A stretch of 64,000 nt of DNA. Source: Larimichthys crocea. Taxonomy: Eukaryota > Chordata > Actinopteri > Sciaenidae. The notes under the pieces were generated by a model. The model searched no databases and was not told the origin of the DNA. It was given only the letters and a program-made list of their open reading frames with translations. Numbering within the stretch: the stretch's first letter is position 1; each line of letters begins with the position of its first letter. Location of the stretch: assembly GCF_000972845.2 (NCBI RefSeq), contig NC_040020.1, positions 697,816 to 761,815 on the forward strand, given 5' to 3'. The position numbers and the translations under genes were made by a program. Shown here one piece after another: positions 31,101 to 43,553 of this stretch.

Positions 31101-32097
31101 CTAGCTGGTGTCCATGGACTCCATGTTGGCCGAGCTGGAGTCCCTCTGGATGGAGTCGAAGATCGCCGCCAGCTCCTGATTGGACGAGATCTGGGACTGG
31201 AACTCCGACATCAGCGGCGACTTCTCGGCCTCGGGGATCGTCAGCAGCGCCACGACGGCTCGCATCGCCGACCGCTTCAGCTCGTCCTGCTTCTCGAACT
31301 CCTGCTTCACCGAGTTGGCCTTCACCTGCGGAGACACGGAGGACACCTTTAGGTTGAACACTCGGACAGACGGCGCCGCCTGCAATGAGCTCTGGTTCTG
31401 GACCCGGTTCAGGAGAACAGAGTCGGACTACACTGCATCATGAAAGAGGAGAAAAGTTTCTCGTCTTCTGGAGAGTTCTGGACGGTCCAAATCAAATCAC
31501 ATGAACGGGTCGGCGCATTAGCAGCTTCTTAAACTGATCAAAGCTTCTCCTACAATTACCATGATGCAACTGGATACGTGAAACCTGAGACATCACACAC
31601 CTGCTTCTGCTGCAGATACAAGTCCACATCACCGGAGTTTGACATGCGATACTGATGGACTGTGTGTGTGTGTGTGTGTGTGTACCTTGGTGGTGCAGGT
31701 GGCTCTCAGTGGTTCCACCAGTCGGTCCAGTCTCTGCAGAACAGCGCTGGGACAGAGAGACGACAGCCGGGCCAGCATCAGGAACGTCAGCATCTGGAGA
31801 CAACAACAAACACACGGATCAGGGCGGGCGGTGTCAGATGGTGTGTTCAGGTTCTAATGTAGATGAGGAGGAACTCTGAGCCCTGGTACTGCAGTAACAC
31901 TTGTAGTATTCGCAGTAGTATTCGCAGACCTTGATGTCGTAGTGGTCCTTCAGGCCGTCCTCCACGTGGTTGAGGAAGGTGAAGATGTCGATCCGGTCGA
32001 GGCAGCTGTCCAGCAGAGTGTACATGCACTCGAACGCAGCCTTCCTCAGGTCCAAACCATCGTCCACCGTGTGTTTGAACGGCCCCATCTCCACCTG

Positions 32098-32133
<36 letters not shown>

Positions 32134-32578
32134 CAGTACTGTGAACCGACCATCTGTCCGTCGTCCCGTCTTCTCGGTCTCGTGTGTCCTCACCTCTCGG
32201 ATCAGCTCCTTCCTCACTTTGGTCTCGTTGTACAGTTGTGGTAGAACCGAGTCCAGCAGCTCTCGGATCAGACTCGGTTTGTTGTGAGCAGCGGAGTTAA
32301 ACGTTACCAAGGCGACGCGGCGCACGTTCAAGTCCGGGTCCTCGAGCGTCTTCAGGAAGTCACCTGAGGAGACGAAGAACCAATCAGAGAGGACGAGACG
32401 AGTCCACAGCAAAGACAGCAGAGCTAAATGCTGCGACACCGAGCCGCGTCCCGCTCCGTTGACTCAGCGAGGTCCATCCTACCTATGCAGTTCTTCAGCA
32501 GCGGGTCGATCGGCTGCGGCTGGTCAGAGATGGTGAACTTCACCGCCGTTACCACGGAGCTCCTGGCGTACGACGAAC

Positions 32579-32613
<35 letters not shown>

Positions 32614-32901
32614 TCAGTAATCAATAACTGACATCAATCATCAGCTGATGATTGTTCCTATTGCGGCTGGAGTCTACAAAGACTTCTCGACCAATCACCT
32701 GACAGCAGGTATCCTTTGAGGCGGGGCAGCAGGGTTTCCGGGTCGATCAGCGTCAGCTTGCCGAGACACTCGGCCACGACGTTGCGGGTTCCTTCCTCCT
32801 GACACTCGCAGTGTTTGAGCAGCAGAGACCAAACGGACTCCACGTACGGCTTCAGGCCGGACACCGACGCCGAGCCTGCACACACACACAGATTAAAACA
32901 A

Positions 32902-32947
<46 letters not shown>

Positions 32948-35171
32948 TGAGCGGCTCTTACTGATGATCTCTTTGAGCGAGTGCAGCAGCAGGTACTGTC
33001 TCTTAGACGACGAGATCTCCTGCAGGACGAACGGCAGGTACTCCGGGAGGTTCCCCACCGCGATGCTGCCCAGCGCGTAGGAGGCCGCCGACTTCACCTG
33101 AGAGACAGACGGGCCGAGAGACAGACGGGTCAGCATTACCCCTGACAAACTCTTATTGTGAAAGGTCCCGGTTACTTCCTGGTTACCTCTTCGCTGGAGG
33201 AGGAGAAGGCGTCCAGGATGACGGTCTTGAGCTCTGGTTGGCTGCTCAGGTCCACGTGGTGTCCCACCTCGCCCAATGAGAGCAGAGCGAGCAGCCTGAT
33301 GGAGTCTGTGGAGCGGCTGTTCTTCACGTCCTGTCGGCCAGAGACGGAGGGACTTTATTTACACAGACAGACAGACAGGCAGACAGACAGACAGACAGAC
33401 AGGTGAGGTTACCTGGATAAACTGTCCGACCACGGCGGGTCCTTCGGTGGGACACGCTCGGGTCAGAGCGGCGACACACTTGGCGATGGAGCAGTACGCC
33501 TGTTTGTGAGGCAGCGCAGTACTCTGGGAGTAAACCGGACCGGTCAGCATCCGCAACAGATCCATGTACCCGAGACCGGGAGTCTCCGTGGCAACCAGAG
33601 CCTGAAACACACACGCAGTTATTTAAAAGGCGTCATGGAGACTACGTCCAGGTTTTAGACAGTCTGCGGGGACGTCACGGAGACTACGTCCAGGTTTTAG
33701 ACAGTCTGTGTGTGTCTCTGTCGTACCTGGTAGAAGTCCAGCATGGCGGCGAGCGCTCCGCCCTGCAGCAGCGGGGATCGAACCAGCGCGATGAGCTGCT
33801 GCAGGATGTTTCCTCCGCTCAGCTGACCCAGCGAGGACGGGTGAGTCACGGCGAGCGTGGACAGGAAGCTCAGCGCCATCTGAGACACGTGCATGTCGCT
33901 CTCGGAGATGAGAGGAGGCAGCTCGGCGAGGACGGCGTCCACCATGACGGGCGTCACCGCGGAGCTGAAATGTTCAAACGGCGTTAGTGAGAGGAAGCGA
34001 GGCCGCTGTGGGCGTGGCTGACAGGCGGGCGGGCCGGCGTTACCTGTAGTTTCTGAGCAGGATGTCCAGAGCGGCCAGCGTGCAGAGCTTCAGGGCTCGC
34101 TGGTTCTTACGGAGGAAGGAGGCGAGGATGGGAACGGCGTCCGGGAGAACCGGCCTCAGATCGATCTTCAACGGAGAGCCAGCGATCAGCGTCAGAGCTG
34201 CGACGCACAAAACACACAACCAATGAGAGCGCGGACGCTTTGACTGACAGGTGGCGGAGAGAGGAAGTCTTACCCTTCACGGTCGTCAGCCTGGTGATCT
34301 CGTTCTTGAGGCGCTCTAAGAAGATCAACAGCGTTCCCGGAAGTTCAGCCGGCAGACGGTCACCTAGACGACCAGACGGAGAGACAAGACGTCAAACAGG
34401 AAGCTGCATCACGGCTGACGTGACATCACTGCGGCTGTCAGGCGGCGGTTACCTAGGTTACAGATGATCTGTCCCATGCAGGAGATGGCGCGCTCTTTCA
34501 CCTCCTGGTCGATGTCGGCGGCCTTCAGGCGTTTGATCGTGCAGGTGAACAGGTCGTTGATGTAGGGGGAGGGGTCAAAGCTGTCGGGGCCCTCTGATTG
34601 GTTGTCCAGAGGTCTGATCACCTGAGAGAGAGAGAGAGTCAGCCGTGAACTCGTCACGTGACATGAAGACGTTACAGTACGCCGCGGGTTCGAGTCCCAC
34701 CTTGACGAGCTGCTGGGTGACAAGCAGAGCCTCGGAGGTGATCTTGTAAAAGGGGTCTCCGACGCACGCCACCACGGGCGGGACGAGGGCGGGGACGTGG
34801 GCGTGGAAGGCGTGAGCGGGATGCGTGACCATGATGACGTGGAGACACGCCAGGGCGTCGATTTTGAGGTTGGAGCTGCTCGACTTGTCGTTCAGGGAGA
34901 AGATGATGCCTGAAAACACGCCGACGTAGTTCAGAGAGTTTGTTTCAGGACAACATGACACGTTTTGGTCGTAGTACTGGAGGTGGAGCGTTACCTGGTA
35001 TTAGCACTGGGATGTGCTGAGTCAGCGCTCCCGGCAGGACGTTGACGAGCTCCGTCAACATGTTGAAACAACACTGACGAGTTTTCACACTTTTCTCCTT
35101 CAGCTGCTTGTGAAGAGCTTTGACGATCATCGGGACCTGCAGAGGGCGAGAGACATCGACACACACTGAGT

Positions 35172-35216
<45 letters not shown>

Positions 35217-38200
35217 TCCTGTTTTCGGTGGTCGGTGGTGCAGGATGCTGAGGGCTTCCTGTCACCGTGACAACAGGACTGAACAAAAAAGTACCACGGC
35301 GCCCTCTGCTGCACCAACACACACCTGCAGCACCGGATCCACCAACATGAAGCAGACTGTGACGGATAATTATGATTATTAATACATTTTTTATCTGGTC
35401 AGTCTCAGTCTTGTCTCTGTCTCAGTCTCAGTCTTCACCTGGCTCTGCAGCATGGTCAGCGGTGTCTCTCCCTGCTCCATGGCGTCTGGATCAGCCAACC
35501 AGCTCTGAGCCGGTCTTGTCTGTTTGAGCAGCGACAGGTAGGCGTGGAAAACATCCGCCTTCACGTTCTCCTCCCTCTCCTACAGGCAGACAGACAGACG
35601 AGGATGTGTTAGGTCAAACTGACAGATGTCATCACAGTCCACAGAGGAGGTGATGGAGGAGGTGATGGAGGAGGTGATGGAGGAGGCAGTGACTGTTGAA
35701 CGGTACCTTGAAGCGACAGACGAGTGCGGGAGAGACGGAGCGGTAGAACTCGGGCAGCATCTCGTGACGAGTTGAGACGACAGCGTCCAAACACTTGGCG
35801 GCCGCCCGGCGAACCTTCCAGCTCATGTCGTCATCGTCACTGTACTCGTCATCGCTGCCTGAACGGGCGGAGACACGGAGACAGACAGAGAGATGGAGGG
35901 GGTCAGGGTGGAGACGCTAAAAACATCTGAGGAAGTCTTAGTCTGAGCGACTGACGGGAAACTTCACTCAGAAGTTTGTTTGACTGCACGATGTTAAAAC
36001 ATCAGACAATAAAACAGTCTTGTCTCAGTCTGGGACAAGTCTCAGTCCAGTCTCAGTCCAGTCTCAGTCTTGGTCTGTGTCTCAGTCCAGTCTTGTCTGA
36101 GTCTTGGTGCAGTCTCAGTCTTAGGCTCAGTCCAGTCTTGTCTCAGTCTTGTCTCAGTCCAGTCTTGTCTTAGTCTGGGTCCAGTCTCAGTCTTAGGCTC
36201 AGTCCAGTCTTGTCTCAGTCTTGGTCTCAGTCCAGTCTTGTCTTAGTCTGGGTCTCAATCTTGGTCTCAGTCCAGTCTTGTCTCAGTCTTAGTTATCTTC
36301 CAAACATCACACTTGTCATCTTTACGTATACGTTAAATAACCGGCAGTACCTTGGTAGTCTTCGTCGTTCTGCTCGGCGTCCATGGCGTTGTCGTCCTCG
36401 TCTTCGTCGTCGAAGTTGTAGTTGGGGTCGTAGGTCAGGTAGCGCAGGCAGATGGAGATGACGGTGGGGACGTGGGGGTAAACCTCTTTGGGACACCTGG
36501 AACGTTAACGTGAACGTTAAACAAGAAGAAGGAGGAGGAGGACTGACGGAGGACTGACGGAGTCACTGCGAGCGTTACCTCCTGACGAAGGACTCGAAGG
36601 CCTGGATGCAGTACTCCCTGAGCTCGTCATCGTCTACGTTACAGAACTTCACAACCAGAGGGATGATCTTCTCCAGGTACTCTCCTACACACACACAGAA
36701 AAGAAACGTGTTAACACTTGTGTGTCACGTTCAGACACACACACACACTCGTTGGTGTGTCTCACCGATCCGGTGTCCCGCCTGTCTGCTGATGGCCGCC
36801 GTGCACTGGATGTAGGTTCTGGTCGTGGACATGTTGTCGTTCCTGCCGAGCTCCGTCAGGAGGTGCTCGATCAGGTCGATGAAGACCAGGTTACCGCAGG
36901 ACATGACCAGGTGACCCAGAGCCATGATGGTCCTCTGAAACAGTCACATGACAACAACATGACAACTGTGACGAGCTGAACACACCTGAACCACCTGATG
37001 ATGATGATGATGATGATGAGTTACCTTTCTGACAGCCAGTCTGGGGGAGGTGAGCTGAGGCAGCAGACAGCTGAGGATGGAGGGATGGAAGTTCACCAAC
37101 AGACCTCCCTGTCTGCAGACAGACAGACAGTTAACAGTTACAAAGTATAGTCACAAAAAAAGGTATCAAAACAACCAGCTCGCCCGGGAATGATGCACTG
37201 AGACTTTTCTAAGAGTTTCACCAAACGGTTTTGCCAAAAATCACCAAAAACCACAGCAAAGTTTACAATGTGTGTGTATTGGTAGAATGTTCCAGAGCTA
37301 CAGTGGGGAGGGAGAGAAACATTTGTCAAGAAATGCATTTGCAAACGGCTCTCGTGGCCACAAATGTCACTCTACAGAAATAATTTCTACATAGAAACGT
37401 AGGAAAATTCGTGGGCTACGCAGCGATATCACTGCTGAAGCTGTCAGACTTATAGTTTTGGCGGGAGACGCACTGATGCTCCAGGATCACCCACCGACAG
37501 CCCCATCTACTCCCATGTAAACTGGAGAGGAGAAATTTCCCAAAGGAGCACGGGGCACCTGTTCTTTCTCTCTCTCCCCAGGTCACATTTTTTAACTTCA
37601 CACACTGAAATTCAGCATTCACATGGTCGACAAGATGAGGATGCTCACGGTCATTTGGGCTTTTTGATACCACCTACCGTTTGGCATTAGTGTCCACTAG
37701 TTGGAGGGGCTTCATTTAGAGATTTTCTGTGTCTCTCAGCAGTCACTCACACACAGACAGAGCACAGCTGCAGTTAATTGCTCTGACCTGCAGCTGACCC
37801 TGGTTGCTCGGCAACCTCAAGCTGCCTATGACTGACTTTATTTAATATCCACATATGGAGCAGGTCCAGTGAGCCCGGTTCTGTTGCCTGCTACTGTCTA
37901 TAAATCACAGAGAGTTGAAGCAGACAGACAGACAGGCAGACAGACAGGTAGCGTACCTGCAGAGCATGTCGGCCATGATGTCCAGCGCCTCCAGCTGAAC
38001 AGACACGTCTTCCTGTTTGGCGATGGCGCTCGTCAGACGACCCGTTATCTTCTTACAAACACTGGCAGCTAGAGCAGAGCCTGAGAGACAGACAGGTGGA
38101 GGTGAGACAGACAGGTGGAGGTGAGACAGACAGGTGGTAGCAGTACTTCAGCTAGCCACGCGGTCAGGCTAACACATGGCGTTGTGTTCTTACCACTGGA

Positions 38201-40803
38201 GGCGGGCGGTAACTCTCCGATCACAGTTTTGAGTCCGATGGATGAAATGTCTCTGAGCTGCTCTTTGTCCGACAGCATGTTGGTGCACAGAGTGTCCACG
38301 ATCGTCTCCACCTGGTACTCCTTCACCTTACTGACCAGGGGCCCCAGGCTGAGGAAAACAAACACACCCACAGTGAGAAGGTTGGCGGTGATGCGGAGAC
38401 GGTAAACGTACCGGAGACGTTACGGTGGGAAGTGTTTTTACCATTTGACAGCCAGATTCTGAACTTCTCCGTTCTTGTCTTCCAACAGTTTGAGAATCAT
38501 CCTCACCACCTGTCAATCAATCAATCAATCAATCAATACACACCGACCCGTGCATGAGGCACGCACACACAGTGAAGCAGCGTAAACCGACCTTCCTCTC
38601 GCTGTCGTCGTCCAGTTTGATTGAATCTTTCTGTAGCTCCGTCATCAGGTCGTTCGTGGCCATAAACCTGGGGACACAAACAGAAACTAATCAGATAAAA
38701 CGGATCATCGGGAGCTCAAAAACCTGCCGCAGAGTCAGCTCAGTGCGAGAAATTCAATCTAAATATGTGAAACTAAAAATCAAATCGATCTGATGTATTG
38801 TTTACAGTCACAGCACGTGACGACAGAGCGATATTTCATTTGTTTCACAGATCTGAAACATTCTGACGCCTGAAAAACTGAAAAACTGAAAAACTGATGC
38901 TGCGTCAGAAACTCCTCGTCCGTCCTCGCGCTCTAGTTTGTGATTGGTCAGGTTGATCCAGCTTCAAACACTACGATGAAACAGCCGACATCATCATCAG
39001 CTCATCGTGGAGCGTTACTCAGCGCCTTCGTGTCATTTTAAAGGCTGTTGGAACCGAGCGGACAAAACCGGACCAGAACTTTTTGGTCCTGCAGAAAATC
39101 CTGATTAAAACGATGAATGAAAAGAGAGGCCAAGCTCAGGGCTCAAAGATGATTAGCTGTCAGTGAAGTGTGTGATGTCTCCATGTGTGTCCTCTTCCTC
39201 TCGTGTCTCTAACAAACTCGAGCTGTCCAATCACTGACGACGACGACGACGACGTAACGTCTGACAGCTGAGACGTGTTTTAATTTGAGTCGTCTCGTTA
39301 AAATCACTTCTCTTCGTTTGTTCTGACGGGTTTCACAGTTTCACAGGTTTCTGAAGCGACGAAACCGAGCCGAGAACTTCAGCCGTGATGGTCGAGAAGA
39401 CGAGCCTCGTCCTGCTGTCCTCCATCAGATCCACATAGTTCATGAAGAGGAAGAAAAATCAAACCCTGTTCAAGCACTTTCAAGGAAAAGGAAGCCAGAC
39501 TCCAGACTCTCATCCAACCTGCTAAATCAGCTGTTTTCAGATTGATCTGAGGAATGACGGGTAACTGCGTCGATAACGATGACGGAGCAGATCCACCGTC
39601 AGACTCTAAAGACTTAAAACAAACCGCTGAGATCACGACCCGGCTGAGCAGCGAGATCGAGACCCGGGGCAGACCCAGACTACATATCCCATCAGTCCTG
39701 GGAACGCCTCGGATGTGTTGCTGTGTGAAGGGACGTGTGTCCGCTCAGCTCTAATTAACCTGACAGACTTTAAAACTGCAGAGATGAAACGAGTCGTCGA
39801 TTAATCAGCTGATTATTAAAAGTCAAATTAAAGAGTGAAGACACGTTCATACAACCAAAGCTGACGACGGGGACGACAGAGACATGCTGTCTCCTTTCTT
39901 TGACCGTACATTGACGAGTAAAGAAGTAACGACAGTGATGAAGCTGAACAACAACACGTCTGTCCACATCGCCGACACTGAACAGAAACAATCCAATGAA
40001 AAGTCCAGTGAGCCGGTTCTGGCCCGCGGGCCGTATGTTTGACACCCCGGTCCTAAATATGAAGAAAAACAAACATCAACAAAACTTTGAGACTACGTCC
40101 CTGCAGACTGTCTAAAACCTGGACGTAGTCTCCGTGACGTCCCCGCAGACTGTCTAAAACCTAGACTTAGTCTCCGTGACGTCCCCTCAGACTGTCTAAA
40201 ACCTGGACACAGTCTCCGTGACGTCCCTGCAGACTGTCTAAAACCTGGACACAGTCTCCGTGACGTCCCTGCAGACTGTCTAAAACCTGGACGTAGTCTC
40301 TGAGACTGTCACCTGTCCTCAGTGATGGACTGAGCTCGTGTCTGTTTACATGTTATCACCACACCCCCCGCACATCCCGCATCAGTCCCGCACCGCCTCA
40401 GCTGTTTACATCCGTTAGCTCACATGCTAACTCACGCTGACATCACGCTAGCTTGCGGCATGACAGAAGTTAGCCACCTAGCCGCCGAGCTAACCCGCTC
40501 ACCTGGCGGCAGGTACCTGTCAGTCACAGGTGAGTGTGCAGCAGCGGGTTAGCTCGCTGACCAGCTAACTAGGTTAACCCGCCGGGGGCTAACTAGCGAT
40601 CAGACAGGTGGCTGCTAGCCGCTAACTAGCATGCTAGCGGTTAGCATGAGGCCTGGCCGTTAGCCGCGATGCTAATGTCTTCAAACACGCGGGACAGACA
40701 GGTGCGGGCCGTGCAGGTGTGTCCTCGTGCCTCACCTGAAGTCCTTGTCGCTGGAGGTCATCTTCTCCAGCAGGTTGGAGATGTGGTACGAGGCGCTCGC
40801 CAT
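31101..40803 (-). CDS. cand1: Cullin-associated NEDD8-dissociated protein 1, complete, 26 coding exons
   Basis: HEAT-repeat exchange factor that wraps unneddylated cullin-RING ligases and swaps substrate receptors. Exons, in gene order: 40736-40803, 38592-38667, 38442-38509, 38194-38348, 37957-38080, 37025-37112, 36766-36934, 36579-36684, 36351-36496, 35707-35858, 35439-35579, 34995-35136, 34701-34909, 34453-34621, 34274-34363, 34044-34197, 33727-33964, 33413-33601, 33187-33330, 32962-33097, 32699-32875, 32483-32578, 32194-32363, 31930-32094, 31686-31793, 31101-31325. They sum to 3705 nt, 1234 residues; all junctions are GT-AG and in phase. It starts [15 protein letters not shown] and ends ESMDTS, as CAND1 does. 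The acidic loop (DDEDEDD...YSDDDD) is split across exons 9 and 10. Exon 14 carries four extra residues (NQSEGPD) compared with human, explaining 1234 versus 1230. No frame damage. Confidence 0.97.
31662..32943. repeat. CA/GT microsatellites touching cand1 splice sites
   Basis: Tracts at 31662-31682, 32100-32131, 32580-32611, 32881-32889 and 32906-32943. On the transcript, (CA)n begins at the exon 25 donor, while (UG)n lies directly before the acceptors of exons 24, 22 and 21. Confidence 0.85.
33630..33708. repeat. Short 42-bp minisatellite in cand1 intron 17
   Basis: Nearly two reverse-orientation units of the dispersed 42-bp repeat, 20 bp from the exon 17 donor (33726) and 28 bp from the exon 18 acceptor. 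Fills most of the intron. Confidence 0.9.
35175..35212. repeat. (AG)n microsatellite, cand1 intron 11
   Basis: About 19 AG units 39 bp upstream of the exon 12 acceptor, giving a long CU tract on the transcript. Confidence 0.9.
36005..36295. repeat. CAGTCTTGTCTCAGTC-type degenerate repeat in cand1 intron 9
   Basis: Irregular tandem of roughly 10-30-bp modules made of GTCTCAGTC, CAGTCCAGTC and TTGTCTCAGTC. A short related stretch precedes exon 11 at 35397-35434. Non-coding. Confidence 0.75.
37126..37900. other. Large cand1 intron 5, insertion-like content
   Basis: No exon recognised. The piece 37162-37671 begins GGTATCAAAA and ends TTTTGATACC, a 10-bp inverted pair, and reads unlike the neighbouring short introns; it may be a transposable-element remnant, but no target duplication was found. 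GACA repeats lie at 37921-37948. Confidence 0.35.
38668..40735. other. First intron of cand1
   Basis: No second gene recognised. It contains a 42-bp minisatellite (40089-40305) and, at 40390-40690, a run of TTAGC/GCTAAC words next to the promoter. Apparent frames such as 39554-39754 have no recognisable family. Confidence 0.5.
40089..40305. repeat. 42-bp minisatellite in cand1 intron 1
   Basis: Five clean forward-orientation units. The array opens with GAGACTACGTC and closes with GACGTAGTCTC, so an 11-bp word at the start is inverted relative to the units. Confidence 0.92.
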
Positions 40804-41110
40804 GTCGGTGCCGTTAGCTGTTAGCCTCCTCGCTAGCTGCGCTCAGTGTGTGTGTGTGTGTGTGTTCCGCCTGTCTGTCTGCCTGTCTGTCTCTCTGCCT
40901 GTCTGTCTGTCACACTGCTCTGCTCGCAGAGGTGCACCGTGTGGGTCTGGTTCTGGTTCTGGTTCTGCTCGCCGTTGCCGCTCTTTCTCTGTTTCTACAG
41001 CGACTGTCGCATCCCGGGGCGCGGAGTTTGGTTTGTTTGAATGGAGCTCCCGTTCTGTCTGCAGAGGGGCGGGGTTAGCGGGATGGATGGACGCTGCGGG
41101 GTCGAAGGTC
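40804..41110 (-). promoter_or_regulatory. cand1: 5' UTR and CpG-rich promoter region of cand1
   Basis: The start codon at 40801-40803 is preceded by a GC-rich segment with a short GT tract (40847-40864) and GTCT repeats. CpG content falls sharply after 41110, where AT-rich sequence begins. The transcription start cannot be placed. Confidence 0.45.
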
Positions 41111-41254
41111 AGAGAGTGAGTTTGTTTTTTTTATTTATATTCATTTATTCTATTAAATTTATCAGCTCATTTTTATTTTAAATATTTTATAAAATATTTT
41201 TTTATAAAATAAATTTCTATTTTTATATTTATGAGTCTCGACTCCTGCAGTGTA

Positions 41255-42062
41255 TAAAAATCAAATCAGATTTTATTTGTACAGCCCAAATGAGGGCTTT
41301 ACAATCTGTACAGGGAGTGACACCCTCTGTCCTTAGACCCTCGGTTCCAGTGAGGAAAAACTTGCCCACAAAAACCTTTAACAGGGAAAAAAGGTGGAAG
41401 AAACCTCAGGAGCGCCACAGAGGAGGGATCCCTCTCCCAGGACGGACAGACGTGCAATGGATGTCACGTGTACGGAACAAATCAACACAACATATTGTAC
41501 AATTACAATGAATGATAAAATGACAATGAATTACAATGGACTGATAAAAATGACAATGAATTACAATGACTAATACAATGACCATGAATTCAATGACTGA
41601 TAAACTGTTACAGTAGCAGATATGGTAGTATATGACAGTAATAATATGTAGTGGACGTCATGCAGGACCACAGCAGCAGCCATGATCCACGAGAACCTGC
41701 TGGACGACAGAGACAGAAACTCCAGGGAAAGAGTTTAGTTAGTGACATGCATTAATGAGACATGAAGGTTTACAGATGGAGAGAGACAGAGAGAGTATAA
41801 ACCTGAAAGAGACAAAGAGAGAGAGAGGGGCAGTCTAATCCTATGGCAGCATAACTAAGGGATGACCTGAGCCAGCCCTAACTATAAGCTCTATCAAAAA
41901 GGAAAGTCTTAAGTCTACTCTTAAAGGTGTTGACCGTGTCTGCCTCCTGAACCCAGAAAGGTAGTTTGTTCCACAGAAGAGGAGCCTGATAGCTGAAAGC
42001 TCTGGCTCCCAATCTACTTTTGGAAACTATAGGAACCACAAGGAACCACAAGGAACCACAAG
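41255..42062. repeat. Teleost interspersed repeat, LINE-tail-like
   Basis: Opens with AATCAAATCAGATTTTATTT and continues with a long conserved text familiar from many fish genomes (gggctttacaatctgtacag, accctctgtccttagaccct). It resembles the reversed 3' tail of L2-type LINEs; the family is not named. It ends with tandem AGGAACCACA words at 42031-42064. Confidence 0.6.
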
Positions 42063-42080
42063 GAACCCAGCATTTATAAA

Positions 42081-42196
42081 AAGAAGAAGAAGAAGAGGTT
42101 TACAGGTCCGGGGCGTGGAGCCAGTGTCGTGCCAGAACAGGAGCTGGACAAGCAGGCATTATGTAACCGGGCTCAGCAGCCTCTGTGGACATAATG
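42081..42196 (+). repeat. Piece of dispersed GGAGCCGGTGTTGTGCCAG family
   Basis: Same family as 4522-4605 and 6988-7325; here it runs from the GAA repeats through the CTGTGGACATAATGGCAG word. Confidence 0.6.
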
Positions 42197-42349
42197 GCAG
42201 CGAGCTCTTTATTTGTTCACTGTGCTGACATGAATCACAGCCCGCTTCACCTGCCACAGGTGTCTCTATTCAAAGACTCAGCTAGCGTGAGCCACTTCCT
42301 GTTTACTCAACCAATTAAAATGAGCGAGACAGAAATACGACTGCTCTTC

Positions 42350-42394
<45 letters not shown>

Positions 42395-42450
42395 TTCATA
42401 CATGCAGAAGAGATTCCTGATGTTGTTGTTTATTCATATTGGACGGATCC

Positions 42451-42488
<38 letters not shown>

Positions 42489-42904
42489 AAGTGAGTCACA
42501 GATCACTGAGTGTGTTTACAAACCCGCGGGCGCTCTCTCTGCGTTGACACATAATGCAGCCCCTGACATGTGTGTGTGTGTGTGTGTGTGTGTTAATGCA
42601 TTGACAGCTCTTTGACAGTAATCTATGAAACGAGGCTCCAGCTGCACCCACAACGACGCTCGTCTTCTTCAGGAAGCGATGTTGATTATGATTGTGATGA
42701 CGAGGAAGACGATGGTCGTCAGAAATGATGATGAAGGTGCGATGAATAAAGATGTTTCCTCTCTGAGCTGAGCCGACGAGGGCGGAGACGATGCAGACGA
42801 GAAGAAGAAGAAGAAGAAGATGGTAGATTTTGGTCAGTAAATAAATTAGATTCACAGTCAAACTGTCATTTTCTACTTTAATCTGCCCAATGTTCACATC
42901 TGAA

Positions 42905-43135
42905 AACTGCAGTTCCTCTAACGTCCACCTGAGTCTGGCTCCAGAAGTGAGTCAGTCTCCATAAGTCCCCATGTTCAAATGTCCAACTTCACAGCAGAAA
43001 TAAACATGTTCACAGCCTGGTACAAAAAACAGTTTTGGTCTCTGTAGCTAATTTCCCCGTTCATGACAACTGTACTGAGGGTGAATTTATATACAACTCA
43101 CCTGTTCACATTATATTAAGGCTTAAAGTTATGCG
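42905..43135 (-). repeat. Dispersed repeat R1 (reverse copy)
   Basis: One of several copies of a text containing ATGTTTATTTCTGCTGTGAAG and GACTCACTTCTGGAGCCAG. Other copies: 44497-44612, 45618-45668, 48900-49165 (longest), 53070-53207. No coding content; a common teleost interspersed repeat, family not named. Confidence 0.7.
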
Positions 43136-43191
43136 TGGACGCTTTGACTGACAGGTGGGTGTGGTTACAGATGGTTTGTTTGAGCAACCAG

Positions 43192-43230
43192 GGGGACGTC
43201 ACGGAGACTACGTCCAGGTTTTAGACAGTC
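43192..43230. repeat. Single 42-bp minisatellite unit
   Basis: One reverse-orientation unit, clean, standing alone 60 bp from dispersed repeat R1. Confidence 0.85.
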
Positions 43231-43369
43231 AGTGGTCCTAACAGAACAGACTGTGGAACCAGAGAGGACCGGCTCTGTACGAATGTTCTATTCATAATTA
43301 TTAATTAATTACTACTGCTATTAGTCATATTTTTATTGTAATTATAGTTATCAATCAATATCATTATTG

Positions 43370-43553
43370 CTCTTGTCTCTCACTAAATGTAACCGGTCTT
43401 GGCAGTCCACCATGGTTCTGTTCCAGGCTTCTGGAGTTTTCTTTCCCTCGCCACCGTCACCTGGTGTTTGCTCATGGCGTGAATTGTTGAGTCTCTGTAA
43501 ATGAAAAATGATTTGTGATTTGGTGCTATATAAATACATTTAAATTGAACAAT
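43370..43553. repeat. LINE/SINE-type 3' tail
   Basis: Contains GGTCTTGGCAGTCCACCATG... and ends GGTGCTATATAAATACATTT, the familiar 3' end of L2/Rex-like fish retroelements. Truncated; non-coding. Confidence 0.55.

Noticed and set aside
31059..31443. Plus-strand open frames opposite the last cand1 exon
   Set aside because: Antisense to a confirmed coding exon with clear CAND1 sequence.
34676..34702. tRNA gene, from a B-box-like GGTTCGAGTCCCA
   Set aside because: No A box or cloverleaf could be built, and the segment overlaps the exon 13 donor of cand1.
40727..41119. Plus-strand open frames over the cand1 start
   Set aside because: Antisense shadows of cand1 exon 1 and its GC-rich leader.
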